A stretch of 64,000 bases of DNA from Deltaproteobacteria bacterium (GTDB lineage: Bacteria; Desulfobacterota; Desulfuromonadia; Geobacterales; Pseudopelobacteraceae). Shown piece by piece: positions 1 to 8,517 of this stretch. The stretch covers positions 54,282 through 118,281 of the forward strand of contig JAJXYO010000037.1 of the NCBI GenBank assembly GCA_021780495.1. The letters are read 5' to 3'. The notes under the pieces are model-generated. The model did not search any database. It was not told where the DNA came from and was given only the letters and a program-made list of their open reading frames with translations. Position 1 is the first letter of the stretch. Each line of letters begins with the position of its first letter. The position numbers and the translations under genes are program-made.

Positions 1-716
1 TCAGCAACAACGACCGGCACGACGAATTCGTCATTGACCCCGGCGGCGTAGCTCTGCTCTAGCGCTGCGTGCGCCGAGGCACGCAGCTCGCCCTGGCCGC
101 AGACGATGGCGTTGTAGGCCTGCTCGACCCGCTCCCAGCGGTTGTCGCGGTCCATGGCATAGTAGCGTCCCATCACGGTCGCGATTGTGCCGCAACCGAT
201 GCGGGCCATCTCCCCTTCCAGCTGCGCCAGGTAATCGGCGCCGCTCTGGGGCGGGGTATCACGGCCATCCAGCAGGCAGTGAACGAAGACCTCCTTCAGA
301 CCCTCGCGCCTGGCCAGTTCCAGCAGGGCATACAGGTGGGTATTGTGGGAATGCACGCCGCCATCCGACAGCAGACCGGACAGGTGCAGCCTGCCACCAG
401 CTGCCTTGACCTTGGCGATACACTCCAGCAGGACCGGATTGCTGAAGAAGTCGCCATCCAGGATGGACTTGGTGACGCGGGTCAGTTCCTGGTAGACTAC
501 CCGCCCGGCTCCCAGATTCAGATGCCCGACCTCGGAGTTGCCCATCTGGCCGTCAGGAAGGCCGACCGCCATGCCGGAACAGCTCAGTCTGGTATGTGGA
601 TAGGTGGACAACAGGCGGGTCAGGTTGGGGGTGTTTGCCAGGGCAACGGCGTTGTGGGCAGGGTTGGGGTTGATCCCCCAGCCGTCGAGGATCATCAGCA
701 GCAACGGTTTTTTCAT
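1..716 (-). CDS. gpmI: 2,3-bisphosphoglycerate-independent phosphoglycerate mutase (partial)
   Basis: Glycolytic and gluconeogenic enzyme that interconverts 3- and 2-phosphoglycerate with two Mn2+ ions in the cytoplasm. The minus strand translates from an ATG at 716 as [19 protein letters not shown], the typical start with the first metal-binding Asp (LDGWG). It continues with [14 protein letters not shown], which holds the phosphorylated Ser, and [14 protein letters not shown] and DGRDTPP, all GpmI signatures. The frame stays open to base 1, so only about the first 238 of some 510 residues are present. It is the last visible gene of the nadD-rsfS-rlmH-gpmI run and starts 17 bases after the rlmH stop. 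The call is secure; the missing C-terminus is an edge effect. Confidence 0.95.
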   Translation of the reverse strand, partial: MKKPLLLMILDGWGINPNPAHNAVALANTPNLTRLLSTYPHTRLSCSGMAVGLPDGQMGNSEVGHLNLGAGRVVYQELTRVTKSILDGDFFSNPVLLECIAKVKAAGGRLHLSGLLSDGGVHSHNTHLYALLELARREGLKEVFVHCLLDGRDTPPQSGADYLAQLEGEMARIGCGTIATVMGRYYAMDRDNRWERVEQAYNAIVCGQGELRASAHAALEQSYAAGVNDEFVVPVVVA

Positions 717-733
717 GCGAATATCCTTTCGGA

Positions 734-1192
734 TCAATGGTGGTAGGGTTCGTTATTCAGGATCGTAAAGGCCCGGTAGATCTGCTCCAGCAGGAAGACC
801 CGCACCATCTGGTGGGTGAAGGTCATCTTGGACAGGGCCAGCAGTCGCCCGTGACGGCGGAACTCTTCCGAAAACCCGTAGGCCCCGCCGATCACGAAGA
901 CCATCTCACCCGTTCCGCAGTCACGCTGTTTGCCGATGAATCTGGCCAGAGCAGGAGAATCCAGCTGTTCACCGCGCTCATCCAGCAAAACAACGGTAGC
1001 GCCGGGCGGGATCTGTTTCTCCAGCCGCTCGCACTCGCGCCGCCGCATCTCCTCGGCCTCGGCACCTTTCTCGTCACGCACCTCGCCGATCTCCAGCGGC
1101 GCATAATGTTTGATACGGCCGCCGTATTCGCTAATGGCCTCTTTTACCCAGTCATCACGGCTCTTGCCGACCCACAGCACGCGGATTTTCAA
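734..1192 (-). CDS. rlmH: 23S rRNA pseudouridine-1915 N3-methyltransferase (RlmH)
   Basis: SPOUT-class, SAM-dependent methyltransferase that modifies pseudouridine 1915 in helix 69 of 23S rRNA on assembled ribosomes. At 152 residues it has the usual family length. It shows the knotted C-terminal cofactor region [14 protein letters not shown], then [22 protein letters not shown], here summarised by its [16 protein letters not shown] core. The start is TTG at 1192, where TTGA overlaps the rsfS stop; KIRVLWVGK matches the family N-terminus and no better start lies nearby. Translational coupling to rsfS is therefore likely. The neighbours rsfS and nadD are the standard partners in this lineage. 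Confidence 0.93.
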   Translation of the reverse strand: MKIRVLWVGKSRDDWVKEAISEYGGRIKHYAPLEIGEVRDEKGAEAEEMRRRECERLEKQIPPGATVVLLDERGEQLDSPALARFIGKQRDCGTGEMVFVIGGAYGFSEEFRRHGRLLALSKMTFTHQMVRVFLLEQIYRAFTILNNEPYHH

Positions 1193-1608
1193 AAATCCGA
1201 TTCCTTGTGGGCCTCACGCATCGCCTTGGGCAGTTCCATCTGCGGCGCCATGCCCCACAATCCATCCAGGTCGTAACGGCGACGCATCTCATCATGAAAG
1301 ATATGCACCAGCACATCGCCGTAATCCATGACGATCCACTTGCCTTCATTAGCCCCCTCGATGTCGTTGACCTTGCCGTATTTTTTCAGCCCGATCCGGA
1401 TACTGTCGGCAATGGCCTGGTTTTGGCGATCCGAGCTGCCGGAGATGATCACCAGGAAATCGGCAATGGAGGAGACCTTGGAAATATCCAGCACGCGGAT
1501 GTCGTAGGCCTTTTTGTCAAAGGCCAGCTCTGCACATTTAAGGGCGCGTTCCGGTGAACTCAGGCTTACGAGCTCCGTTTCTGTTGTTTTCGTTTTTTTC
1601 ACAGGCAT
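1189..1608 (-). CDS. rsfS: Ribosomal silencing factor RsfS (Iojap family)
   Basis: Binds ribosomal protein L14 and blocks joining of the 30S and 50S subunits when nutrients are low. The 139-residue protein has the Iojap/RsfS core: VSSIADFLVIISGSSDRQ, then EGKWIVMDYGDVLVHIF and the C-terminal RRRYDLDGLW. The ATG at 1608 (MPVKKTKT) was chosen because the frame upstream overlaps nadD and has no family similarity. It overlaps the nadD 3' end by 10 bases and the rlmH start by 4, so nadD, rsfS and rlmH are translated as a coupled set. The N-terminal 18 or so residues are a polar extension ahead of the conserved domain. Confidence 0.93.
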   Translation of the reverse strand: MPVKKTKTTETELVSLSSPERALKCAELAFDKKAYDIRVLDISKVSSIADFLVIISGSSDRQNQAIADSIRIGLKKYGKVNDIEGANEGKWIVMDYGDVLVHIFHDEMRRRYDLDGLWGMAPQMELPKAMREAHKESDF

Positions 1609-2249
1609 TCGGGATAGATCCTTTGGGTATTGATATATGCTTCCACAGTGGATGGGACGAGATAGGTGATGGAGCGCCCGTTGGCCAGCAGGTGGCGGAT
1701 TTCCGTAGACGAAATATCCAGCGGGCAGCCCTTCAGAAAGTGCACAAACGGTCCGGATGCATGCTGCAACCGGTGAGTTCCGGCAGTATAAACGAACTCC
1801 CCCCTGATAGCAACCGGCAGCGCTGCCAGCGGGTCTACTACCGGCCGGCCCGGTCGTTCTACCACAATCAGATTGCATAAACGGAAAATTTCGGCATAGC
1901 GGTGCCACAGACCGATCTCGAAAAACGAGTCGCTGCCGATGATGAAGAACAGCTCGTCACCCGGTCGCTGTGCGCGAAAATAGCTGATTGTATCGATGGA
2001 GTAAGACTTGCCAAACCGCTGGCCCTCGATGTCTGACAGTTCGAAGGCCGGATTGCCGGCAATGGACTGCCTGACCATCTCGCAGCGCTGCGAGAACGGA
2101 ACCTCACCGGCCAAGGGCTTGTGAGGCGGGTCGCCGGCCGGGATGAACAGCACCCGGTCAAGTCCCAGCGATTCCCGCGCCTCCTCCGCAATACGCAGGT
2201 GGGCAAGATGTACCGGATTGAATGTACCACCCATCAGGCCAATGTTCAT
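1599..2249 (-). CDS. nadD: Nicotinate-nucleotide adenylyltransferase
   Basis: Transfers AMP from ATP to nicotinate mononucleotide, giving deamido-NAD in NAD biosynthesis. The 216 residues carry the nucleotidyltransferase signature GGTFNPVHLAHL (the HxGH-type ATP site, here HLAH) at residues 7-18. They also carry the ISSTEIRHLL motif (ISSTxxR) near residue 180 and the conserved FIIGSDSFFEIGLW segment. ATG at 2249 gives MNIGLMGGTFNP, a normal family start. The start overlaps the stop of the upstream MshEN gene by 4 bases (ATGA), and the 3' end overlaps rsfS. Confidence 0.95.
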   Translation of the reverse strand: MNIGLMGGTFNPVHLAHLRIAEEARESLGLDRVLFIPAGDPPHKPLAGEVPFSQRCEMVRQSIAGNPAFELSDIEGQRFGKSYSIDTISYFRAQRPGDELFFIIGSDSFFEIGLWHRYAEIFRLCNLIVVERPGRPVVDPLAALPVAIRGEFVYTAGTHRLQHASGPFVHFLKGCPLDISSTEIRHLLANGRSITYLVPSTVEAYINTQRIYPECL

Positions 2250-3370
2250 GTCATCAGGATCTTGTTCTTGATGATCAGCATCTCAAAGGCCAGCGAAGCC
2301 TTACGCACCAGTTTCTGCAGCTCGGTCAAACGGCGTCCGAGGGCATCCATATCAGCCGACAGCAGCACGACGGCCACCACCTTGTTAAGCATGATGATCG
2401 GCAGAACCAGCAGAGATGTTTCGGGACGGATCTGCAATACCTTGAGAATCTGCCGGTTCTCAGGCGTATTGACAAGTGTTCCCATGGAAAGCGTCCTGCT
2501 TTCAACCACATCACGCAGCACCGATGGCTTGCTTAATAACAGGCTCAGATCGGCAAATCCGGTGATCTTCTCGCCGCCACTCACCCCGCGCCATCCGACA
2601 ACGGCGTTGCCACGCACAATAAACAGAGCAGCCGTACTAAACTCCTGTCCCAGGTACTTGATGAAGACATTCGCCACATCATCGCGTGTACGGGCAGCGG
2701 CAAAATCCAGGGAGACCCGGTCAACGGTATATCTGCTCACATCATCCGGCAGCAGGTACGCATCTTCCGGCTGGTCGCCTTGCAGAGCGGCAAAGCCCTC
2801 GAACTCGGCCGGTATGGCGACATTAAGCAGTTCGCCCGTCTCAGTAAAGGTCGGGATGGTGATGGTCGCTGCTCTGGTCACCGCATCAGCGCCGTTTTTG
2901 CGTCTTTGAGCGGCCACCTGCTGGTAACGGAACTCGCCGCTACTGATGTTATAATATTTGGCCAGAGCCCGTGAGATATGAACGTCAGGGGCGATGTACG
3001 GTTGCACCACGTAGCCGGTGATAAACCCTATCTCCTCTAACGCCGCAAAATCGGTTGGGTCGGTCATCGCCAGACTCAAGCGGTGGCCCTCAAGCTTCAA
3101 GGGCACCACATGGTGCGCTTCCACCAGACGACGCGGAAAATCACGCAGAAGATCCTTGGAGACCTCGGCAAGTTCTTTGCGGCCAACGCAGGGGACGCCC
3201 AGTTTTGTACTCAAGAGACGGGCCAGCACGTCTTCGTCAATGTAGCCCATCTCGATCAAGCTGCTGCCCAGCCTGATGCCATAGATCATCTGGTTCTTGA
3301 GCGCTTCGTCCAGTTGATCGGGCGTGACCATCTTTTCTTTCAGCAGCAGTTCACCCAGTTTTAGTGCCAT
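2246..3370 (-). CDS. MshEN/GspE-N domain protein with a GAF-like C-terminus
   Basis: 374 residues with no Walker A or B motif, so this is not a secretion ATPase. Residues 1-60 hold two tandem LG-x-x-L repeats (KLGELLLKEKMVTPDQLDEA and IRLGSSLIEMGYIDEDVL), the pattern of the N-terminal domain of GspE, PilB and MshE. In MshE this domain binds cyclic di-GMP. A second GspE-N-like part follows (residues about 60-150). After a polar linker, residues about 205-370 look like a GAF-type alpha/beta domain. It lies between gspN and nadD in a type II secretion block. A regulatory, c-di-GMP-sensing role in pilus or secretion assembly is inference. The first repeat has Lys where the binding motif usually has Arg. 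Confidence 0.7.
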   Translation of the reverse strand: MALKLGELLLKEKMVTPDQLDEALKNQMIYGIRLGSSLIEMGYIDEDVLARLLSTKLGVPCVGRKELAEVSKDLLRDFPRRLVEAHHVVPLKLEGHRLSLAMTDPTDFAALEEIGFITGYVVQPYIAPDVHISRALAKYYNISSGEFRYQQVAAQRRKNGADAVTRAATITIPTFTETGELLNVAIPAEFEGFAALQGDQPEDAYLLPDDVSRYTVDRVSLDFAAARTRDDVANVFIKYLGQEFSTAALFIVRGNAVVGWRGVSGGEKITGFADLSLLLSKPSVLRDVVESRTLSMGTLVNTPENRQILKVLQIRPETSLLVLPIIMLNKVVAVVLLSADMDALGRRLTELQKLVRKASLAFEMLIIKNKILMT

Positions 3371-3426
3371 TATGCAACTCTCCCAAAACTAAACAAAGAC
3401 AGCCCCGCCAAGCGGGATACCTACAA

Positions 3427-4269
3427 TCACAAAATTTCCGGTTTCAGCAGCGTCCCCCCGATAGGCACCCGGTACACCCCCGGGGACGTCATGAACTTGG
3501 CCAGCACCAGGAACACGAGTTTTTGTGATTCAAGAAATTCAGGTTTGGGCATTATTTCAAGCACGAGGTTAAGCGGCGCTGAGGCAGCATGTGTTGCCAG
3601 TGGCAGATCACCCGACAGCCGCATATAAATCCCGTCACCCTGCAGCGTGAAACTCTCCAGACGGGCCTTGCCGGCCGTAACCCGTACCATCCCCTGGGAT
3701 GTCAGCCTTGAGACATCAGGCAGAGAAAAACCACCCAGTTTTACGCCTGACAGCTCCAGCTGTCTGATTTCGAGTTGAAATTCGCCATTCAGTCCTTTTG
3801 CACCACGGGTAACGCTTCCCGAACTCCGCAGAAGGCCGCCGGCTTTGGCCGCCAGCACGGTCTGAAAAAAGGGGATATCTCCCAACCCGATCCCATCGGC
3901 CTGAAGCGTAATCGCTTCCCGTCCGTTTATCCCATAGTCCAGATCGAGATGTCCGCTACCGATAGCGACAGCGGAATGAAGCACTAGCCGTCCCATCAAA
4001 AGTGGCAACAGCAGCGGCCGGACCTTCAGCTGAGAGAAACGGACCAGCGCCCCCTGATTGGAAGCCAGCACAGCGTTGTTCCAGACCAGGCCGGGCAACA
4101 CGGATTTGCGCGCCCCAGGGGCGAGAGTCAGTCCCTGAGTCGAGAGTGCCCGATCGATGACGGCATTGATCCGGGCTGCTGGAAAAAAAATGTACACAAA
4201 AACCACGAACAGGAAGCATGCGGCAAAAGACAGTGCCAGCCCTCGCAATTTACGGGAATAACTCTTCAC
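3427..4269 (-). CDS. gspN: Type II secretion system protein GspN
   Basis: Inner-membrane protein with one N-terminal membrane segment (residues about 9-31) followed by a periplasmic beta-rich domain made of repeats such as VWNNAVLAS, GSGHLDLDYGI and LQLDGDGIYMRL-like strands. This is the pattern of the GspN family. The length, 280 residues, fits. The start is GTG at 4269, overlapping the gspM stop (AAGTGA). It is the last gene of the gspH-I-J-K-L-M-N run; 56 bases separate it from the MshEN gene. GspN is an accessory, often dispensable, component of type II secretion; what it does here is not shown by sequence. Confidence 0.78.
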   Translation of the reverse strand: MKSYSRKLRGLALSFAACFLFVVFVYIFFPAARINAVIDRALSTQGLTLAPGARKSVLPGLVWNNAVLASNQGALVRFSQLKVRPLLLPLLMGRLVLHSAVAIGSGHLDLDYGINGREAITLQADGIGLGDIPFFQTVLAAKAGGLLRSSGSVTRGAKGLNGEFQLEIRQLELSGVKLGGFSLPDVSRLTSQGMVRVTAGKARLESFTLQGDGIYMRLSGDLPLATHAASAPLNLVLEIMPKPEFLESQKLVFLVLAKFMTSPGVYRVPIGGTLLKPEIL

Positions 4270-4814
4270 TTGGCCTTGCCCGGAACCGGTTTGAGCAGGG
4301 CGATTGTTAAGGCAACATCAAACCGCGACGGATCGTCGAAGCGTACCCGCAGGTTGGCTTTTTTTATCACCACGGGGCGGCTCCCTTTTTCCAGCCGGTA
4401 TATCAGGTTGACCATTTCGTTGGCGGTCAATCCCTCGATACGCACGTCCGCCGCATCTTCGGTCACGCCACTGCGCTCCTCTCCCTTGAGTGGAGTAATT
4501 TTGACGCCTTTTCCCTTGATGCCGATCTCTTCGATGATCCCGGCCGGGGTGTCATCCGGACGCAGCATGGCCATCCGTCCGGCCAGCTGGTCAGCTGTGA
4601 TCTTGGCCGAAAGGTATGCGGCCTTGAGCGGCAGCAGCTCCTTGAGCACGTTTTCACGGGCAGTCCGTGTGCGTTCGAGGGCTGCTGTCTTCGTGGCCAG
4701 GAGCGACCATCCCAGAACGATCACCAGCAGGGCAATCAGGGCATAGCCTGACCAGAGTTTGCTGCGACGGTCCAGATTGCGCCACGCATCGACAAGATCG
4801 ACAAGATATCTCAT
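4266..4814 (-). CDS. gspM: Type II secretion system protein GspM
   Basis: Small bitopic inner-membrane protein of the type II secretion assembly platform; its periplasmic ferredoxin-like domain pairs with that of GspL. The 182 residues have a short cytoplasmic N-terminus (VDAWRNLDRRSKLWSGYAL), a membrane segment at about residues 23-42, a helical stretch rich in Arg and Glu, and a C-terminal alpha/beta domain that includes ANEMVNLIYRLEKGSRPVVI. Overlaps gspL by 4 bases (ATGA) and gspN by 4, which supports one operon. Primary sequence of GspM is weakly conserved; the call rests on topology and position between gspL and gspN. Confidence 0.8.
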   Translation of the reverse strand: MRYLVDLVDAWRNLDRRSKLWSGYALIALLVIVLGWSLLATKTAALERTRTARENVLKELLPLKAAYLSAKITADQLAGRMAMLRPDDTPAGIIEEIGIKGKGVKITPLKGEERSGVTEDAADVRIEGLTANEMVNLIYRLEKGSRPVVIKKANLRVRFDDPSRFDVALTIALLKPVPGKAK

Positions 4815-6124
4815 TTGATGGTTTCCTTGAGTGTACCGGTCAGTGAAAAACTTACCGTGCCATCGGGACGGCTCTTGATCTCACCAACTTCAATGGCCGA
4901 CATCATACCTGCCAGCGCGGCCTGGAATTCGTTGACGGCCTGGGCCGAGCGGGCATCGCCTTTGACCCGCAGGCTGTGCCCGTCCACCTCTGCTTCATAC
5001 AGGCCGTTGATGGTTGTCCCTTTTGCCTCGGCCAGTTTTTTGAGGACATCCAGGACACGACTGGAACTCTCGGCGCCGGACAGTTTCTTGAGTTCTCCCT
5101 TGACCTCGTCCAGTTCATCCACGGCCTTGCGACGATTCGGAAATATCTCATGGTACAGGGATGAGATCGAGCCGTTGAGTGACGCGACATCGGCCCTGGC
5201 AGCCCGGTACTGCAAGCCTTTGTACACAAACAGCAGCACCACGACAACCATCAGCAGTATCACGGTCAGGATCATTTTTTTGCGCAGTTTCACGTTACCC
5301 GCTGTCCAGGCCAGATCTCCGCGCCTAAAATCCGGAAGATCACCGGCGTGGCAGGCGCGCGCCACGGCATACAGTCCGGCCAGCTGCTGGAAGGACGCCT
5401 CGGTTCTGAACGTCTGTACCTGATCGTCCGGCAGTTCCAATTGTTGCACCGTCAGCGGAAGACCATCCAGGGTGGCTAACTGCTCTGCCTGCTCACCAAA
5501 GACCAGCAGGAGCGGCGGCAGACCTCCAGCGGACAGTTCCAGAGCGGCAATGGTCGCGGCCAGCTGTTTGTGCCGATCGGCACCATCCAGCGCCCGCAGG
5601 TAGGAAAGCCGACCTGCCGAGATGACCGCCACGGCCGTACCATCACTCACGACACAGTCAGAGGGGATGCCCGGCAGATGCGGCCAGCCAAAAACAGCCG
5701 CGCTGACAATCTGTGGCTCGCACCCCGCTCGCCGGAACAGATCAATTACCGCGGCTATTTCAGTCCGTTTGGCCCACAGCGCCAGAAACCTTCCGGTGCT
5801 TATCGAAAGTACATCAAAGACCGCCTCTTCAGCAGACAATGCAATTTCACCCTGCAGATGGGCCGACAGGACGTCACGCACCTTGCGCAGGTCCGTCAAC
5901 GGCAATTCTATGGCACGCTGCGCGAACAACGACGGTGAAAGGCACACGACGACGCGAGGTGAACCGCTGATGCCGGAGGCTACCTGCACTGCAACCGCGG
6001 ACAGATCCGTAGTCGCGTCAAGCTGAAACGAGGCCGCTCCGCCCAGGGTGACAGACCGCCCTGAAAGAGTGAAACGAGCAGCCGCAACGGTGTCCTCATC
6101 GATCTGTAGTATCAGGTAGTCCAT
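4811..6124 (-). CDS. gspL: Type II secretion system protein GspL (PilM-like)
   Basis: 437 residues. The N-terminal 270 or so form an actin-like cytoplasmic domain (starts MDYLILQIDEDTVAAARF; contains VVVCLSPSLFAQRAIELPL and VISAGRLSYLRAL), as in GspL and PilM. A membrane segment follows at about residues 283-303, then a periplasmic domain with a coiled stretch (DELDEVKGELKKL). GspL links the GspE ATPase to GspM in the inner-membrane platform. The ATG at 6124 has no competing start. It lies 21 bases after gspK and overlaps gspM by 4 bases. Confidence 0.87.
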   Translation of the reverse strand: MDYLILQIDEDTVAAARFTLSGRSVTLGGAASFQLDATTDLSAVAVQVASGISGSPRVVVCLSPSLFAQRAIELPLTDLRKVRDVLSAHLQGEIALSAEEAVFDVLSISTGRFLALWAKRTEIAAVIDLFRRAGCEPQIVSAAVFGWPHLPGIPSDCVVSDGTAVAVISAGRLSYLRALDGADRHKQLAATIAALELSAGGLPPLLLVFGEQAEQLATLDGLPLTVQQLELPDDQVQTFRTEASFQQLAGLYAVARACHAGDLPDFRRGDLAWTAGNVKLRKKMILTVILLMVVVVLLFVYKGLQYRAARADVASLNGSISSLYHEIFPNRRKAVDELDEVKGELKKLSGAESSSRVLDVLKKLAEAKGTTINGLYEAEVDGHSLRVKGDARSAQAVNEFQAALAGMMSAIEVGEIKSRPDGTVSFSLTGTLKETIK

Positions 6125-6145
6125 AGTTCTCCCACGTTCATGCGA

Positions 6146-7072
6146 TCAATATTCCTGCCACGATAGCACCTCCGGCGAACCACCGGACACCCGCAACACC
6201 GCCTCTACCGTCCGGGCTGTCTCTCTCACCTGGGCGACCGAGGTAATTCTGAACAGTTTGCCCTGTACGCTTGCTTTACCAGCAAGATTACTCGCAATGG
6301 TGTCACCACCAGATATCCGCGACAAATCTCCCAGAAAATTGAAGGGTTTCAGGCGACGCTCTTCCAGGATGCGTTCCGCCATACGGTCATCAATACCATC
6401 GTCCAGCGCCATGAGAACTTCCTTCGGAGCGGTGTTGATGTTTACCGGCGATTCGGGCGCCCCGGGCTGTTCGGCATACACGGTTACAAAGGGTCGTAAT
6501 GCAGCGATGTACTCAGGCGTAAAGCCCCTGACCAGCGACAACTCGGCTAGTGTCTCCAGCTTGGCGTTGCGGGCGGCATAGGGTGGCTTCAGGGTCTGGT
6601 AATAAGAGGACTCCGCCCCGTTGGTACGGGGCGAATCATCACTGTCTATCCAGTCCGCCAGGGCATTCCAGCAATCTTCCGGGATGTTCAGCCGCCGGCC
6701 GAGCCGCTTCAAAGCCGCCAGGGTATTCGGCTCAAAATATCCGTTGGGTTGTACCAGATCGTTTAAACAGAGCTTGCCGCTCTCCTCTGTAATAGTAATT
6801 ACCATGGTGCCGGTCTCGTCATCAAGCTTGATCGGTGCGGCCCACACATCGGACAGAGAGGTATAATTTTTCCCCTGCAGGCCCAGCTGCAGCAGCTTCG
6901 TTCCACCGGTTACGCCCGACTCCGCCAGCAACGAGGCTTGCTGACCATCGCGGTAGCCCCGGCTTATGGATACGTCTACAGACACCTGATGAATCATCTC
7001 CACCAGTACCGCCACCATCAGGGCGGTGACAATCAGTGTCAGGACCAGGGCAAAGCCCTTCTCGCACCTCAC
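6146..7072 (-). CDS. gspK: Type II secretion minor pseudopilin GspK
   Basis: Largest minor pseudopilin; it caps the pseudopilus tip together with GspI and GspJ. The N-terminus MRCEKGFALVLTLIVTALMV shows the short basic leader ending in Gly before a Phe-led hydrophobic helix, which is the prepilin peptidase site. The usual Glu at +5 is absent, as is normal for GspK. The 308 residues include ALADWIDSDDSPRTNGAE, a GspK-typical calcium-site region, and SPVNINTAPKEVLMAL, the helix-hairpin-helix-like segment. GTG start at 7072 overlaps the gspJ stop by 4 bases (GTGA). Confidence 0.9.
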   Translation of the reverse strand: MRCEKGFALVLTLIVTALMVAVLVEMIHQVSVDVSISRGYRDGQQASLLAESGVTGGTKLLQLGLQGKNYTSLSDVWAAPIKLDDETGTMVITITEESGKLCLNDLVQPNGYFEPNTLAALKRLGRRLNIPEDCWNALADWIDSDDSPRTNGAESSYYQTLKPPYAARNAKLETLAELSLVRGFTPEYIAALRPFVTVYAEQPGAPESPVNINTAPKEVLMALDDGIDDRMAERILEERRLKPFNFLGDLSRISGGDTIASNLAGKASVQGKLFRITSVAQVRETARTVEAVLRVSGGSPEVLSWQEY

Positions 7073-7698
7073 AATCCAATGCTCTTTGAAGAAGGCGCCA
7101 AAGCAGAGTACTCAAGCAGCCGTCCATCTTCATCAACCTGCACAGTAATGCGCAGCATCTTCGGCAAAGCTCCGTTCAGAGCGGTATCCCAGCTCCTGAC
7201 CCATTTCGAACCGTCATAACATTCTACCAAAAAGCTGCTGATCCGCTCCATCTGCGGGTAGCCTTTGGCATCAGCGGATTCGAAAAAAACATCCTGCTCA
7301 AGCCTCGTCAGAATTTGCTGTTTATCCTTAGCAACCATACGATACTGCACATCGATGACACCTGATTCTTTACGGCCCAGGCTCGATGGTGGGGTCAGGG
7401 TTGTCATTTCCAGGTTTGAGGCCGGCTTGCCAAAGTTATCCCGATCTTCCACGACAAAACGTAAGCGTTTATCGTCACGATTGTAGAGAGCAGACGCGGT
7501 GGCAAATTCACGACTGATAAGGTCAAGCGTGCTGCCCAGCTCCCGCCGGGACTCCATCCCTTCGGAAGCACGCTCCCTGGCTCGCAGAACGGTAAAATAA
7601 CTCCCGTAAATGGCAGCCGTGAGAATAGCCAGCAACACGACGGCAATCAAAATCTCGAGCAGCGTGAAACCCTTATTTCGGGACGTAGTAACTGACAA
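7069..7698 (-). CDS. gspJ: Type II secretion minor pseudopilin GspJ
   Basis: Minor pseudopilin of the type II secretion tip complex. The N-terminus is a short leader followed by the prepilin motif KGFTLLEILIAVVLLAIL, with Glu at +5 after the Gly-Phe cleavage site. The frame opens upstream at a GTG (7722), but a TTG at 7698 has a strong GGGAGG six bases ahead and gives a normal leader, MSVTTSRNKG; that start is preferred (209 residues). It overlaps the gspI end by 26 bases and gspK by 4. The C-terminal beta domain includes FLVECYDGSKWVRSWD, typical of GspJ. Confidence 0.87.
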   Translation of the reverse strand: MSVTTSRNKGFTLLEILIAVVLLAILTAAIYGSYFTVLRARERASEGMESRRELGSTLDLISREFATASALYNRDDKRLRFVVEDRDNFGKPASNLEMTTLTPPSSLGRKESGVIDVQYRMVAKDKQQILTRLEQDVFFESADAKGYPQMERISSFLVECYDGSKWVRSWDTALNGALPKMLRITVQVDEDGRLLEYSALAPSSKSIGL

Positions 7699-8017
7699 GC
7701 GCCACCTCCCGTTTATCACCACTGCGCTTCACCCGGACCACCAACTTCTTCAAGGATGGATAGTCGGTTTCAAAGAGCTCAGCCCGCCAGCTTACATCAG
7801 GATGGAGAGGCGTGAAGGTGCCATCACTCTTTTGCGGCAGGCCGGTTTGCTGTTCAAGCTCGGTCAAGCGGTACCTGGCCAGAAGCGTCAGGGACGTGCT
7901 GTCACGCTCCGCTGCCAGTATGCCCAGATGATAGTTTACCGAAGCCAGTACCGTCAGGACAACAGTCGCCATGATGGCCAATGCCACCATCACTTCCAGC
8001 AGGGTGAAGCCCCTCAC
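7673..8017 (-). CDS. gspI: Type II secretion minor pseudopilin GspI
   Basis: 114-residue minor pseudopilin, the usual GspI size. The leader is only three residues (MRG) before FTLLEVMVALAIMATVVL, the class III signal with Glu5. The start is GTG at 8017, overlapping the gspH stop by 4 bases (GTGA). The C-terminus WRAELFETDYPSLKKLVVRV resembles the small GspI globular domain. In known systems GspI nucleates the GspI-J-K tip that starts pseudopilus growth. Confidence 0.88.
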   Translation of the reverse strand: MRGFTLLEVMVALAIMATVVLTVLASVNYHLGILAAERDSTSLTLLARYRLTELEQQTGLPQKSDGTFTPLHPDVSWRAELFETDYPSLKKLVVRVKRSGDKREVALVSYYVPK

Positions 8018-8514
8018 AGCGCATCCTCCTGGTATCCTTCGTAGACCTTGACCTTGCCGCTGGCCGGGAATGCCATCACCGTCCAGAATTTGTCATCCTT
8101 AGAACGGAGATGAATGGCAACGAAATCCCGCAGACCACCCGCCGCCGCATCCAAACGCACCTGGCCATCTTTGAGTTTGCCCATGCGCGGGATAACTACA
8201 TCCGCAACGATGATTCCTTCCTTCAGCGGCCGTTGCCTGAGCAGCGGGTCACCCGGTTCCTTTTCACTGCCATCGGCCGCCGCTTCCATTACCGTGACAC
8301 GATCGGTTCCCGGTTCTATGTGCAGGTAGTAGGTTGTCCGGGCCGTGGCGGCACGGTCCTGCATATAGCGCATGGTCGAGGCCAAGGTCCGGGCCGATAT
8401 CTTCAGGTTTTCACTGTCCGAAGACGGCAGGCGCGGGATGACCACCATCATCACCATGCCGATGATCGCCAGGACCACGGCAATTTCTATCAGGGTAAAA
8501 CCACGTCTATTCAT
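8014..8514 (-). CDS. gspH: Type II secretion minor pseudopilin GspH
   Basis: 166-residue minor pseudopilin with prepilin signal MNRRGFTLIEIAVVLAIIGM (cleavage after Gly5, Glu at +5) and a beta-rich C-terminal domain. It could also be read as a general prepilin-type protein, but the following gspI-J-K-L-M-N makes GspH the natural call. The major pseudopilin gene gspG, normally just upstream, is missing: three bases upstream lies the stop of the ArnA-type decarboxylase. ATG at 8514. Confidence 0.82.
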   Translation of the reverse strand: MNRRGFTLIEIAVVLAIIGMVMMVVIPRLPSSDSENLKISARTLASTMRYMQDRAATARTTYYLHIEPGTDRVTVMEAAADGSEKEPGDPLLRQRPLKEGIIVADVVIPRMGKLKDGQVRLDAAAGGLRDFVAIHLRSKDDKFWTVMAFPASGKVKVYEGYQEDAL

Positions 8515-8517
8515 GTT

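Noticed and set aside
1609..1908. N-terminal extension of RsfS up to 1908
   Set aside because: This part is a shadow of nadD in another frame; the Iojap domain begins after ATG 1608.
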